Assembly (NCBI GenBank): GCA_032718475.1
Contig: JAUCBJ010005573.1
Location: 1-43,494, forward strand
Direction: 5' to 3'
Length of the DNA stretch: 43,494 nt
DNA from: Nemertoderma westbladi
Taxonomy: Eukaryota > Xenacoelomorpha > Nemertodermatida > Nemertodermatidae
The translations under genes were made by a program, and so were the position numbers. Under the pieces are notes generated by a model. The model ran no database searches. It was not told the DNA's origin and worked only from the letters and a program-made list of their open reading frames with translations. Shown in pieces: positions 10,206 to 20,155 of this stretch (within the stretch, counting starts at the first letter, position 1; each line of letters begins with the position of its first letter).

Positions 10206-10365
10206 GGAAACAAAGATAGTTTCGCCTCCCGATTCTGACCACTTACTGGGTGAGCCAGAAGTTCTATGTTTTGCTTTCAGTCTTTAGCTACAAGTGCTTA
10301 AAAAAGTGTCTCCGTCGATATTGTACCAGTCGTACTGCAGTTATTCTTCAATTCAAAATTCTTAT
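10205..10365 (+). repeat. Interspersed repeat family A, copy 1
   Basis: Similar over about 150 bp to the reverse complement of 43225-43380. Shared blocks are AAACAAAGATAGTTTC, GAGCCAGAA, TCTTTAGCTACAAG and TCGATATT. Copies are diverged (many substitutions and small indels), so the family is old. The element type is not known; beyond the shared part (10366-10490) I see nothing that can be assigned. Confidence 0.7.
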
Positions 10366-10844
10366 TTATGTAAACATTACTCGCTGCGCTCGATTAGTAC
10401 ACAAACAAACGCAAAGTTCGGCTCATTATACTGAGAAGTGCTACTTTTCTCGCAGTTTTATAAAAAGTTAATAAAAATTGGTTGTTTTTTTCTAAATAAT
10501 GCGTATTTTTACCTCGTCATTAACTCTTTCACATTTCCTAAACTATTTAATAATTAATTTCATTTAATCATAATAAATAAATTATAACTTGCTAATTAAA
10601 TTGAAGTCAATTTACTCAAAGTTTATATAAACCGTATGGATTGAGGAACGCCCAGTTAATAAAACATGAACTTTGCACTTTGCACTTTGCCGCATATAAA
10701 ATAGTTAATATAAATAATATTTCATCATATATCAATAAAAAGCGATCTCTCCTATATATTTCTATGATGATTCTTTGTACATAAGGTAGGCGTCTATAAT
10801 GGTCTCACGCGTATTATCCATATTACAGGATTATTTCAGAGTCG

Positions 10845-11045
10845 TCCCATTTTGGCGTGGTGATTTAATCCGTTGCCTTGAATTCACATATTTGGCTCCA
10901 GAGGTCGTGAGTTTGAAACCCTCGAGAGGGACTTTCGGTCAGGTACTGTATCTCGGCCATAACGCCAAAGGGATGAAACACTGTCCTCTTTCCAGCATAA
11001 AGGCCACCATCCAAACAGCAGCCTATATAACAGCATTGCATGGAA
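10845..11045 (+). mobile_element. Probable tRNA-derived SINE (different family)
   Basis: The 5' part has an A-box-like GGCGTGGTGATTTAATCC and, about 50 bp on, a B-box-like GTGAGTTTGAAACCCTCGAG with flanking complementarity. The long distance between boxes recalls tRNAs with a long variable arm. The following 120 bp (CAGGTACTGTATCTCGG onward to CCTATATAACAGC) would be the SINE body. No second copy exists in the window and no clear target duplication is seen, so this is a moderate call. Confidence 0.45.
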
Positions 11046-11246
11046 ACAATATCGCAGCAGGGTAGCATTATGAACCTATATATGAAGGCTCTAGTAGTAT
11101 GTAGTTGCCTTGACATAATCAATCAGTCAGTTCGCTCAGTGAGATTAGATCTCTCCATTCATTCATCAAGGTCTGGTAGATCCTCTCAAATGACCCAATT
11201 AAGCCGTTTAATTACAGCTGAACCCACTAACTGATCCAGGTGGAGA

Positions 11247-11300
11247 GCGCAAATGGAGCATTTGCGCCGTGCGAGCGCATGGCCGACGGCGTTGGCCATG
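11247..11300. repeat. Two adjacent perfect hairpins
   Basis: 11247-11267 is a 9-bp stem (GCGCAAATG) with a 3-nt loop. 11279-11300 is a 7-bp stem (CATGGCC) with an 8-nt spacer. They stand out as a GC-rich island in AT-rich DNA. Purpose unknown; they could be ends of a small inverted-repeat element. Confidence 0.75.
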
Positions 11301-11479
11301 TGGTATTGTTCTAGAATATTACAGTATTATTAATCCCATGTAAAGTTAAAAGTTAAATCCCATATTGCTGATGGAAAATAACAAATGCCTACCTTGATTT
11401 TGTTAAGGTCAGTTTTGTTTATACTTGAAGGCTTACATATATAAATATACATGGGCATAATATTCCAAATACTTTTGTT

Positions 11480-11511
11480 GCGCCTGTCGATTCGTATAAA
11501 TCGACAGGCGC
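11480..11511. repeat. Perfect hairpin, 13-bp stem
   Basis: GCGCCTGTCGATT pairs exactly with its inverted copy over 13 bp, with the 6-nt loop CGTATA. There is no downstream histone-mRNA context or U-run that would make it a terminator, and it lies in no gene. Confidence 0.85.
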
Positions 11512-11569
11512 ATAAACCCCCCCAATTTATATTACTTGTGTATTATTATTTGTGGAAGTAACATATAAC

Positions 11570-12910
11570 CCGAAGGTGGTGGAAGTGGAGGTCTTTTGGA
11601 ACACACCAGAGATACCAGAGAACATTATATAAATTATAGTTATTTGCACTAAAGTGAATTCTTCTTGAAATTATGTGCAAAATTTTCAACCATGCATACG
11701 AATCAGTAGTCATCAATAATAATATATACAGTATTCCACAACAATTAGTTATTGTAAATATATGTTAAATGAAACATTTTTTTGGTGGGGGGGGGGGGGG
11801 GGGGTGGATTATTATTTATACTTCAAAAATTTCTGGCACGAAACACATCACACGAAATGGAATTACAATAAAAGCAGGCCATTTAAAACCATTTTCAATC
11901 TTTTAATTCAGCACCTTGGAAAACCTTATAATAAAAAAAAAATTATTCAAATTTGTTGAATTGACAAAGGTGGTTCTGAATTAACGATGGTGGACCCAGA
12001 GCTATCGAGGGTGGTCCTTGAATTAACGAGTGAGGACCCAGAGTTAATAATGATATACCCTGGATTAATAAAAAATAATTAATACCAAAACTAATAACAA
12101 AAGAAAACACCCAAAATATAATACCAGCAAATACAGAAATATACTCTAACAAATAGCACAAAAATAATTATTTAATACAAAATTTAATATTGAACTTTTA
12201 AAGCTCTAAAATCACAAAGAAAACTCATGAAGGTGTATTCCAATTACAATTGTTCAACCCCAGTGATTTTAAAATACACCAGACATGTCAGAGAGCATTG
12301 TAAGTATTATTTCCTTGTGCAAAAATTAATTCTTCTTGATATATTATATGCAAAATTTTCATGCATATTCAAACAATCAAAAGCGTGAAACCGGTAGTCA
12401 TACAGCAATTGGATGTCTTTAGTGGGATCGGAAACACTCTAGAGAACATTTAAAATAAACTTCATCATTCCAAAGTGAATACTTCTTGAGATATAGCCTT
12501 TCAAATAATTAACCAATCATAGACCACGTAGCAAAACCCGACAATCCAACAGCTATAAAACATCGTTAGTGAGTTAGGGCATACTCAAGAGAATATTCTT
12601 AGCTTTCAAACTTCATCCCAAAGTGAAGCAAACTCGAGTTATCGTCGTTCAAAGAATTAGCCAATCAGGCGCCGTATCTGATGACCACGGTATGGGCGTG
12701 ACTTGGGACCTCAACGCGAGATCCAGAACACCATCCAAAACATATTCGCATAAAATCTTATCACTAATTGTCAAGGCCTAGGTAAGTTTTCAGCGTTTGA
12801 ATATTTGAGCCAATCAGGTGCCAGATACAGTGACCACGGTACGCGCGTGACCTGAGACCCCAATGGAAGGTTTAGAGTACTGGCCAAAACATTTTCGCAT
12901 CAAATTGTAC
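11570..12910 (+). repeat. Decayed ~150-bp tandem repeat array with an insertion
   Basis: Similar segments start near 11590, 12272, 12421, 12570 and 12722. Shared blocks, in order, are CCAGAGA..CATT, AAAGTGAAT.CTTCTTGA, AAATAATTAGCCAATCA, GACCACGGTA..CGTGAC and CAAAACAT.TTCGCAT. The last three segments are spaced by about 149-152 bp. Between the first and second copies lies unrelated DNA (about 11716-12260) with a poly-G run and a small repeat of GAATTAACGA/GGACCCAGAG. Copies are perhaps 60-70 percent alike by eye. Confidence 0.55.
11787..11804 (+). repeat. Poly-G run (18 nt)
   Basis: Uninterrupted 18 G in otherwise AT-rich DNA. Confidence 0.98.
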
Positions 12911-14876
12911 CATAAAATGTTACTGCATATCAGCAAAGTCACCTACCGGTATTTGATCAGCAAAAGATCAGGTCTGACTGTGTGATTTGGGTCTGATCAT
13001 ATTTTCCTTTGCATGCATAAGAAGCCCGTCAATGGTCACTATCCGCTACATTGATCTAATCCATATCGTCAGATAGCCCGTGTTGCTGTTATAAGATTTA
13101 TTTTGATTTGGTGCGATTTGGGTAATTTTAGTTTTTTTGGGGTAAACTATGGTATTAATAACTTCCAGTAAAGTGCCTATGTTAAGAACATTGCTAGAAA
13201 TGTCAATCATCTATAGCCTACAAACTAAGGGTAACTGTCAGCCAGTTACTGTACATGGGCAGATGGGTATACTAATAAGTACAGGAGTACTTGGACATTC
13301 CTGTATTCACAATACTCAACTATATGAAGATAGGGTACGTTTTGACTAAAATACGGCATCTGATGTAACGTTTTGACTTTGCCTATCTGCCAAAATAACC
13401 TCCACTATATATGCCCTACATGTAGGCCTACCATACCTGCACCGGTGCTCACTACAGACTGTGGAGGTAGCTACCGGCAAGAGGTGTTTGGTATATTGTT
13501 TTAGTCAGTAATGGCATACCGCAACTACTGACTTTATGATTTCATCAAGTTCATCAAACCAGGCTGATGAATCAGCTGTATTAAATAATAGCAACCGGAT
13601 TGGATAAATTATTAATTAATTTGGGAAACTTTACTAATTAGTAAAATCGTTAATTAGTTCGATTCAAAAGATTTTAGAGTAATTATCATTTGTAAAATAG
13701 TAAACCGCTTTGGTACACCTTGTGAATAAGGATTTGGGGGGCGGGGGGGGCAAAGCCCCCCCGCCAATTAGGTAATTAAGTAATTAGTTAATTACTAATT
13801 AACGGTAGGAGATACGGCATCGGCGCCACAGACTTTTTTGTGTAGAATAAAATTCCGAACAACTTTGTGATGTTACGTTTTTTCATAGCTCTCAGTGTTT
13901 TCGAGTTACGACGCTAATTAGTTTTCGGCTAATTAGTACTAATTAACAGTAATAGGTGGGCCATAGCGATGACTGAACTTTTTTTAGATCTTACCGAGAT
14001 GAACAAAAAAAACACCGTTGCTAGGGGAAAAACCAAATACTTTTCGAGAAAAATCAATTAGAAATCTTTAATCGCTAATTACTAATTAATTAATTAACAG
14101 ATTTTTTCCACAAAAACTCCCAGCTATCGCGCTAGGGCCATCTACCAGATCGCGCAAGCAGAATCGTTCTAGCTTTCGCCGTTCTCCTGGAAAAGTCCTT
14201 TAAAAATCGACCTAAAAAAGATCAAAGCAAAGTGCCTACTTGACAGGGGGTACACCATAATGCTATCTTATGAGGTTTTACTTTGGTGTTTATGTTGGTT
14301 TCTCATGTTCCGTTAAAAAGGCTGCATTATTTATTCCTCATAAGACTCTGTCGAGCCTTTGGCTCTCCAGTGGCAGCCTATTGCTCCAGTAAAGTAGTAG
14401 AGGACAGATAGTAGGATAAGTAGTAGTCGAAAGGTGTGAGGAACAGGAATGTGTACACAACACTGTTTGTGTGTCGGTCATTTTGATTAAAAATCAAAAA
14501 AATCAGATTTTTTTTATTTTTTTAAACCTTGAATTTGGTGAACCAAGGAAAATAATAATGAACAACTAACATTAACTAAAATGAAAAGCAACTAACATTC
14601 CTAACATTACTAACAACTGCAACTAACATTCCTGTAGGTTGTCGTAGTTAGATTAATTTGTATTAATTTAATTAGTTCGTTACTTAGCTAATTAAAAACA
14701 AGTTTTGTTTATATTGTTCCACATTCTTACATCTTAGGCCTATATTTTAACTGCCTATATATTTATTTATTTATTCAATTGCTCGAAAAAGACAAAAATG
14801 CAGTATAAATACATTGTTATACACAATAAAATGACAATTCAAAAAAATGTAAATATAGTTTAAAATTAAAAAACGG
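12911..14876. other. Intergenic DNA with CTAATTA-rich stretches and one G/C hairpin
   Basis: No gene recognised. Many copies of TTAATTAGT/ACTAATTA occur at 13600-14110. At 13740-13765 a G-rich arm GGCGGGGGGGGC and its inverted copy enclose AAA, with one bulged base. The short frame at 13149-13349 has no recognisable domain. Confidence 0.5.
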
Positions 14877-14880
14877 TTAA

Positions 14881-15385
14881 CCCTATCCATACCGGGGTAC
14901 TTTAGACGCTCAAACTACCGGGGGGGGGGGGGGGGGGGGGGGGGACTTTTGGGGACGTAAAGTTTGGAAGCATATAACTTTGTGTGGTGTGATGATATTA
15001 CTTTAAAGTAAAAAGTTTTAGATACAAAATTTATTCCTCTTTTCAAATATGCCACACACTAATGCTCAAATATAATATTTATATACTATAATTATGTTTA
15101 AATTGATTTTAAATTTATATTAAATTGATTGAATTTTAAATTTCCCTCCTACAATAGTTCAGCAATAATATGACAGTTTCAGAGACAGGTCAGTTTACGT
15201 GTCATTTTCATGGTCATAAATAATATTATGAAAATTAATTTTTGTTTTAAGATGAAGAATAATAAATTTTAGGAAAAGTAACGGAATTTCACTTGCAATA
15301 AATGTGGTTTGGCTTTGAACCAAGCAATCAAATAAAGTGCGTCTCCAAAAGTCCCCCCCCCCCCCCCCCCCCGGTATGGATAGGG
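14881..15385. mobile_element. piggyBac-like MITE with TTAA target duplication
   Basis: The 505-bp element begins CCCTATCCATACCGGGG and ends with the inverted copy, and TTAA flanks it exactly on both sides (14877-14880 and 15386-15389). A TTAA duplication with ends starting CCC is the hallmark of the piggyBac superfamily. Both termini also carry a long homopolymer in inverted orientation, 25 G at 14920-14944 and 20 C at 15353-15372, each followed inward by GGACTTTTGG. The left end has an extra ~30 bp between TIR and G run. No transposase is encoded. The open frame on the minus strand across the right end only reads through the TIR. Confidence 0.88.
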
Positions 15386-15469
15386 TTAAATCAAGGGAAG
15401 AAACTACCAAGGCTCATCGGCGCTTATAAGTAACCTAATAATATATTACACTAAAAAATAGAGTCTATG

Positions 15470-15990
15470 TGTAACCTACAACCATGATTCCCAGAAAATT
15501 TTGTATGTGGTAAAAGATCCACCCCTGACAACTCCCTGCAGAACACGTTAATGTTGTATGCACCAACTACATTATCGGGTAGACCATTCCAAAGAGTTAT
15601 AACTCTATTTGGAAACGAATCTAATTTGTACGATTTTCAATCTACTGTGCATGTGAGGTAACAATAATTTGCTTGCATGACCATGAAGAGCAGCAGCACG
15701 TGAAGCACGAGTGAAAAACTGATTGAAATCGAGATCTACTAAATTTTTATAGATACGATAAACCATTTTTAAGTCAGAAATAATTCTACGAACCTCAAGT
15801 GGCTGTAGTGACAGATAAGCTAAACGATCTGTGTAACGCACATACTGAATATTGCACCTTTCGAAAAGTCAAATGTAAAATAATGCTGAACGGATTCAAC
15901 TTGCTCCACACCGCGTATTGTTTGGGTGGACCACACAGGAGTGTTGTACTCAAGAAGAGGCCTAGCAATAGAATTGAACGATTTTTGAAT
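15470..15990 (-). pseudogene. C-terminal fragment of a second LINE polyprotein
   Basis: On the minus strand the translation runs ARPLLEYNTPVWSTQT, then (other frame) YTDRLAYLSLQPLEVRRIIS, DLKMVYRIYKNLVDLDFNQFF, and finally ITLWNGLPDNVVGAYNINVF. These are the usual closing blocks of Jockey/CR1/RTE-type LINE ORF2 proteins, downstream of the RT (RPLLEY..VW, LxLRRxxxDL..YKI, LWNSLP). The blocks lie in more than one frame, and the endonuclease and RT core are absent, so this is a 5'-truncated, decayed insertion. It ends about 60 bp before the THAP fragment, which is on the other strand. Confidence 0.8.
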
Positions 15991-16046
15991 TGATTTGAAT
16001 CAGATTGAATTTTTGAATTTAAACGAGATTTTTGATCCTAATTGAG

Positions 16047-16576
16047 ATGCCCCGTAAATGCTGTGTCGGTTACTGCCGATCTAACTACGACGCAACTCTC
16101 GAGAAACCGAACCCTGAAAAGGTTTCCGTCTTCGGATTTCCTTCTAATAATGTCGAACGGTGTCGAAAGCATTGGCCCGAGACGACGGGACGGCGATGAA
16201 AGTCGGTCGCGGAGGTGCTTCCGTCCCCATCCATTCTCCGTCAGTGTTTCCCGACACTCCGCGATCTGTCATCCCCTCTCCATCTGGCCCGCCTCGTCAC
16301 ACACACCGGGTATTATCCGACATACGTAACGCCCAACGTGACGAGTTGGTGGAGTTCCTTGAGAAAGATTCCATCGAACAAGAAACGTTCCATTCCGACT
16401 TCGTTGACCGATTTAGGACAACAATGGACGTCATTACTCGGGAGCGCTATTTATTGGCGATGAGCCACCGAAGAGAAGGTGCAGTCGCTCAGTGGACTGT
16501 AGTGTTTCTAAAATATCACCGCCTCTACCGCGATTATTTTCACAGCGTTTCACACGAGCCCAGAGAGACTCCTTAA
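16047..16576 (+). pseudogene. THAP-domain transposase-like gene fragment, frameshifted
   Basis: The frame from 16047 starts MPRKCCVGYCRSNY and continues VSVFGFPSNNVERCRKHW before a stop at 16197-16199. This is the first half of a THAP zinc finger: the C-x3/4-C pair at the N-terminus, the FP motif and the conserved Trp. The second half with C-x2-H (usually VCSxHF) is missing. A second frame, 16160-16576, then gives SVFPDTPRSVIPSPS and DIRNAQRDELVEFLEKDSIE, which looks like the segment after the THAP domain in P-element-like or domesticated THAP proteins. A deletion or frameshift near 16180-16215 therefore joins the two. Function in intact relatives is sequence-specific DNA binding. Here it is most likely dead; an unusual spliced gene is less likely. 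Confidence 0.65.
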
Positions 16577-16686
16577 AACTGAGACATTTCCCTACTTGGG
16601 GGTCACACGTTGAGTCCGAGACTGGAGAGACTCTTTAAAACTGAGATATTTCTCTACTGGGGTTCAAACGTTTAATTTTAGTTTAC
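16563..16686 (+). repeat. 62-bp tandem duplication after the THAP fragment
   Basis: GAGAGACTCCTTAAAACTGA at 16563 and GAGAGACTCTTTAAAACTGA at 16625 head two diverged copies, which both continue with a TTTC.CTACT.GGGG block. The first copy overlaps the stop codon of the downstream THAP frame. Confidence 0.75.
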
Positions 16687-17178
16687 ATTTTGATTTTCAA
16701 TTTAATCATTTATTTAATTAATGAAGATCCCGTATCGAGGCCATTGATGTGTTTTCACTCTGCGGGGCAGGGAATATTTGGTCGGCAATCGTAATAAAAT
16801 AAATACAAATATAAATAATAAAGTAATAACATAAAATACTAGGCAATGATATAAAGTACAACAATAGGTACCTAATAATAATATAAAGTAATAATATAAC
16901 TTATAACCATAAGTCCATAACCATAACGCCACCGCTGCAACACTATGTCACCAGATCCACCCAAACGTCACCACCAATATGTCGCATATCCACCAAAGCC
17001 ACGCCTTGTAGTATCGATGGTTAATTATAGTAAAATTATATAATATTATTAAGATGTTTTTTGATTAGACGCCATTTGAAAAGTATAAATATCAGTACAA
17101 ACATAAATGCAAATTATAGTTTACTGAAGTATATTTCAACTGATAAGAAACAAAGATTGTTTGACTACCCATAATAAG
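16687..17178. other. Intergenic, no gene recognised
   Basis: AT-rich with (ATAAT)-like runs at 16790-16900. The short minus frame at 16714-16932 is low-complexity hydrophobic coding from AT repeats. Confidence 0.5.
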
Positions 17179-17199
17179 CATTGAATTACCTATCTATAT
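17179..17199 (+). repeat. Left target-site duplication of SINE
   Basis: 21-bp sequence starting CATTGAATTACC, repeated exactly at 17420-17440 on the far side of the SINE. Confidence 0.95.
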
Positions 17200-17419
17200 G
17201 GCGGGGTAGCAATCTATGCACTCTATCCTGCACAATCTATTGGTTGTAGGTTCAGCCCCGCCAGGGTCCACTCAGCCTTTCATCCACTGGGGTCGATAAA
17301 ATGAGTACCAGTTAAATAACTGGGAGCAAATCTTGGGATAGGAGTAGCGCCCACCCCTACCCTCGGATAGCAGCTATCGAAAGAGGAGCCTTCGGGTCGC
17401 CTCCGGCTTCGCCATTTAC
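17200..17419 (+). mobile_element. tRNA-derived SINE family 2, copy 1, with perfect 21-bp TSD
   Basis: Begins GGCGGGGTAGC and holds a tRNA-like head ending GGTTGTAGGTTCAGCCCCGCC-like acceptor sequence, then a body with TTTCATCCACTGGGG, TCGATAAAATGAGTACCAG and TAACTGGGAGCAAATC, and a GC-rich tail (GGGTCGCCTCCGGCTTCG). The second copy at 27038-27245 (minus) shares nearly all of it. The exact 21-bp duplication on both sides shows LINE-machinery insertion and defines both ends. In this copy the D-arm and anticodon region are mutated. The TCGATAAAATGAGTACCAG core is reminiscent of conserved domains in some invertebrate SINEs, from memory. Confidence 0.92.
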
Positions 17420-17440
17420 CATTGAATTACCTATCTATAT
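17420..17440 (+). repeat. Right target-site duplication of SINE
   Basis: Exact second copy of the 21-bp sequence at 17179-17199. Confidence 0.95.
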
Positions 17441-17975
17441 ATCCTATTGTACAATTTTCAGCTTACGCTAATTTTGCCTAAATCTCGGCTGCATGGCCTG
17501 TATTAAAGGACGCCTTGGGATCTCCTATGCATTATGCTATGAATCTGAATAGAGGGTAACGGAAGGAATCATTGGCATCAAACTCCATCCCCCTCAACTA
17601 CCACTCCTCAACTACCTCGTATATTTAACTTAATGTTTAATATACCGGTAATAAACATGGGAAACCGGTAATATTATGTACTGTATTACAGAGTATTTCG
17701 AGAGATATAGGACAATTCTACATCCATTTCATAATCATATTTTTTTGTATGGGTCGGAATTGTCCGGGTTCCAATTTCCCGTATCTCCTCTTGAATTAGG
17801 CTGAAATTCAACAGACCTAGGCGGTCTGTTCCTAGAAAACCTAGAAAATATTCTCTCATTTTTTCAATTTATAATTTCATTTAATTTTTTAATATGTTTG
17901 AAAATATTTTTATGTATTTATTATGTGCGGCGAGCGACGAAAGTAAGCGAACTTAGCATACAGGTACCACTAACT
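17441..17975. other. Intergenic, no gene recognised
   Basis: AT-rich DNA without a convincing coding frame or a repeat shared elsewhere in the window. Confidence 0.5.
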
Positions 17976-18365
17976 TAATCGGTGTGTCTGTTGTTCTGTT
18001 GATCTGTTGTTCTGTTGTGCTCAAATTTAAACGTTTAACTTAGCCAAATATCGATGAAATCTATCCAAACTTGGTACACATGTAGTCTGGCAAAAGTTTA
18101 GAAATTTTCTAAGTTTAATTTCCATGTGGCCTTCGAGAAGCTAAGATAAAAGCAGTTAATTAGTTAATTAAGTTGATTAGGGTAAAAACAGCATTTTCAA
18201 GCCTTCTTTTAATGGAAATTAATTATTTTATAGTATAAGATATAAATAATTATACTTAAAAGTTATACAGCTGTAATCCCCATACCCCATTCCATTATAG
18301 TTTTTAATTAGTTCAAATGATGATGAGAAATGTGTTTTTAATTGATCTAAACGTAAATAAGTCAT
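17976..18365 (-). repeat. Interspersed repeat family B, copy 1 (minus)
   Basis: The reverse complement matches 31770-32170 through nearly 400 bp: CGTTTAGATCAATTAAA, a CCCATACC/GGTATGGGGAT block, AACTAATTAACTGCT, CTTCTCGAAGGCCAC, GTACCAAGTTTGGATAGATT and TTTAAATTTGA-like DNA. It ends in a short microsatellite of ACAACAGA units. The motif order with a 3' microsatellite resembles the 3' end of a LINE or its SINE, but no coding part is present, so the type is open. Confidence 0.75.
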
Positions 18366-20155
18366 CAAAATGCCCTCGTCACTCTATACCTCCATCATTC
18401 CTTCTTGGCATACTAGCTATTGCCTATTAGTTGGAACCAGTCCAATCATCTCATAACTACTTAGCAACGGGTAATTACATCTATAGGACATAGGCAAGGC
18501 AGGCACTACTAGTGTAAAGTGACTAATAAGCCAGCTTGCTTATTATTAATCTCGCAAAATAATTGCCTGGTGTATTTAATCATATTCTTTAGAATCATTA
18601 GCTAAATAATTTCTTTGAGGTGTTGACATGATAACTTAATATTTCAGTATCAATACTATCGGCAAAAGGTAAGTTTTAATAATTTTTACAAATTGGGTTG
18701 CCTCCACACCTAATAACTATTTACATACTACTTGTGTGTAAAGTAGCACTTTACAGTGTGATGATCCGAGTAGCTTTGTTACACGAACGAACGTTAGTGA
18801 GTGAGTGAGTGAAAATAAAGCCACGAGACTCAGAACACTGTAAACTTTGCAACCAGCTGATACTATGAACTTATACATTATTCTTTATACTATTAGTTTT
18901 CCCTGTATGTTTATTATATATTTTATTTTTACTGATCTTGGGCGGATCAGATAATTATATCTTCTACTCAATCAAACAATGCGTAACATAGTACCGGTAC
19001 AGCAGTAGGCCTATTTCAGAACAAATCGCTGTGCACAATAATAATAATAATAACTGGTTATTAATAGCTATACTCCGCCTACCGGTTGGTAATGGAGTAG
19101 GCCTATCTGGCTGTCAGGCAAATTTCCTCCTATTGTTTACGAGGTAACCAATGACGGCGTTAAGTAATGTCCACTAAGGGGACATTACTTAACAGATAAC
19201 ACCAAATACAATACTAAATGTACAGGCCGATACAATGCTGTAATGTCCTCAAAGGTTGTAAAGTGCTAAATAACAACTCGCTGTTAATACTAAATGGCGT
19301 TGAGTAATGATACAATTTTGGAATAACAATATATTACTTTTAAAACACAAATTTCCTGTTAATACCTCTGCCTTTCATTAATCCTCTGTGCTTCTTTGGG
19401 TTGGGGTGGTGCAGATTAAGAGGGTGGCAGTTGAAGCGAGGGGGAGGGGGAACTTTCCTCTCTTCTTTGATTAATTCTTATTGGCAGTTTGGATAAATTT
19501 CTTATTTATCTATTTAAATTTCTTAAAGTACTGATTTTGGGATAGAAAGTTGCTCAATTTTAATCTGTATCTGATAACTAAGCCTCGCGCCCATGTGAAG
19601 AATACCAGGATTTCACTTTTCGGTCGACTTTTTATTGGAATTTTATATATGAAGATTTTTTATTTTTTTTTCATTTATCGTTATTAATTTTTTATTTATG
19701 ATTTATGATCTAATTTATTTATGAATTTTTTAATAGTCTTTTTAATAATCGAGCCATAATAGGGTCGGTTGATATCTGTGCTGTTCTGATAGTTGATACT
19801 TGTATTTGTCCATGAATTTGTACCTATTATATTCACTATTCACTTAAATAACAAACAATTATTACATATTGATAACATAACTTCAATGAATTAAGGATAA
19901 ATTATTTCATTTAATTCTGTAGACCTAATATTAAACCTAAACGTAATTTACCAGCCAGTATCGCAGGTTCTCTACCAAGGAAGCCCATTACTCATGAGAA
20001 TAACTTTGCGGATGAGATATTATTTTATTGCTAGATTTGTTCTCAGAAAAATAACCTACATACATCTTGCACATAAACTCCGTTTCAAGTCAGTCCATGA
20101 CGACAAAAAGTACTGAATGCTGTCTATCAAGTCTCTTGTTATAATGGAGGTTCGA
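18366..20155. other. Intergenic, no gene recognised
   Basis: No coding region seen. It contains a GTGAGTGAGTGAGTGA microsatellite near 18797, an (ATA)n stretch near 19038, and the hairpin listed separately. A shorter GCGTTGAGTAATGA near 19298 resembles one arm of that hairpin. Confidence 0.5.
19159..19193. repeat. Perfect hairpin, 14-bp stem
   Basis: GTTAAGTAATGTCC at 19159-19172 pairs exactly with 19180-19193 around a 7-nt loop. It may be the core of a small inverted-repeat element. Confidence 0.85.

Noticed and set aside
13740-13765. Transcription terminator
   Set aside because: The G/C hairpin has no following T run, no upstream gene, and the genome is eukaryotic.
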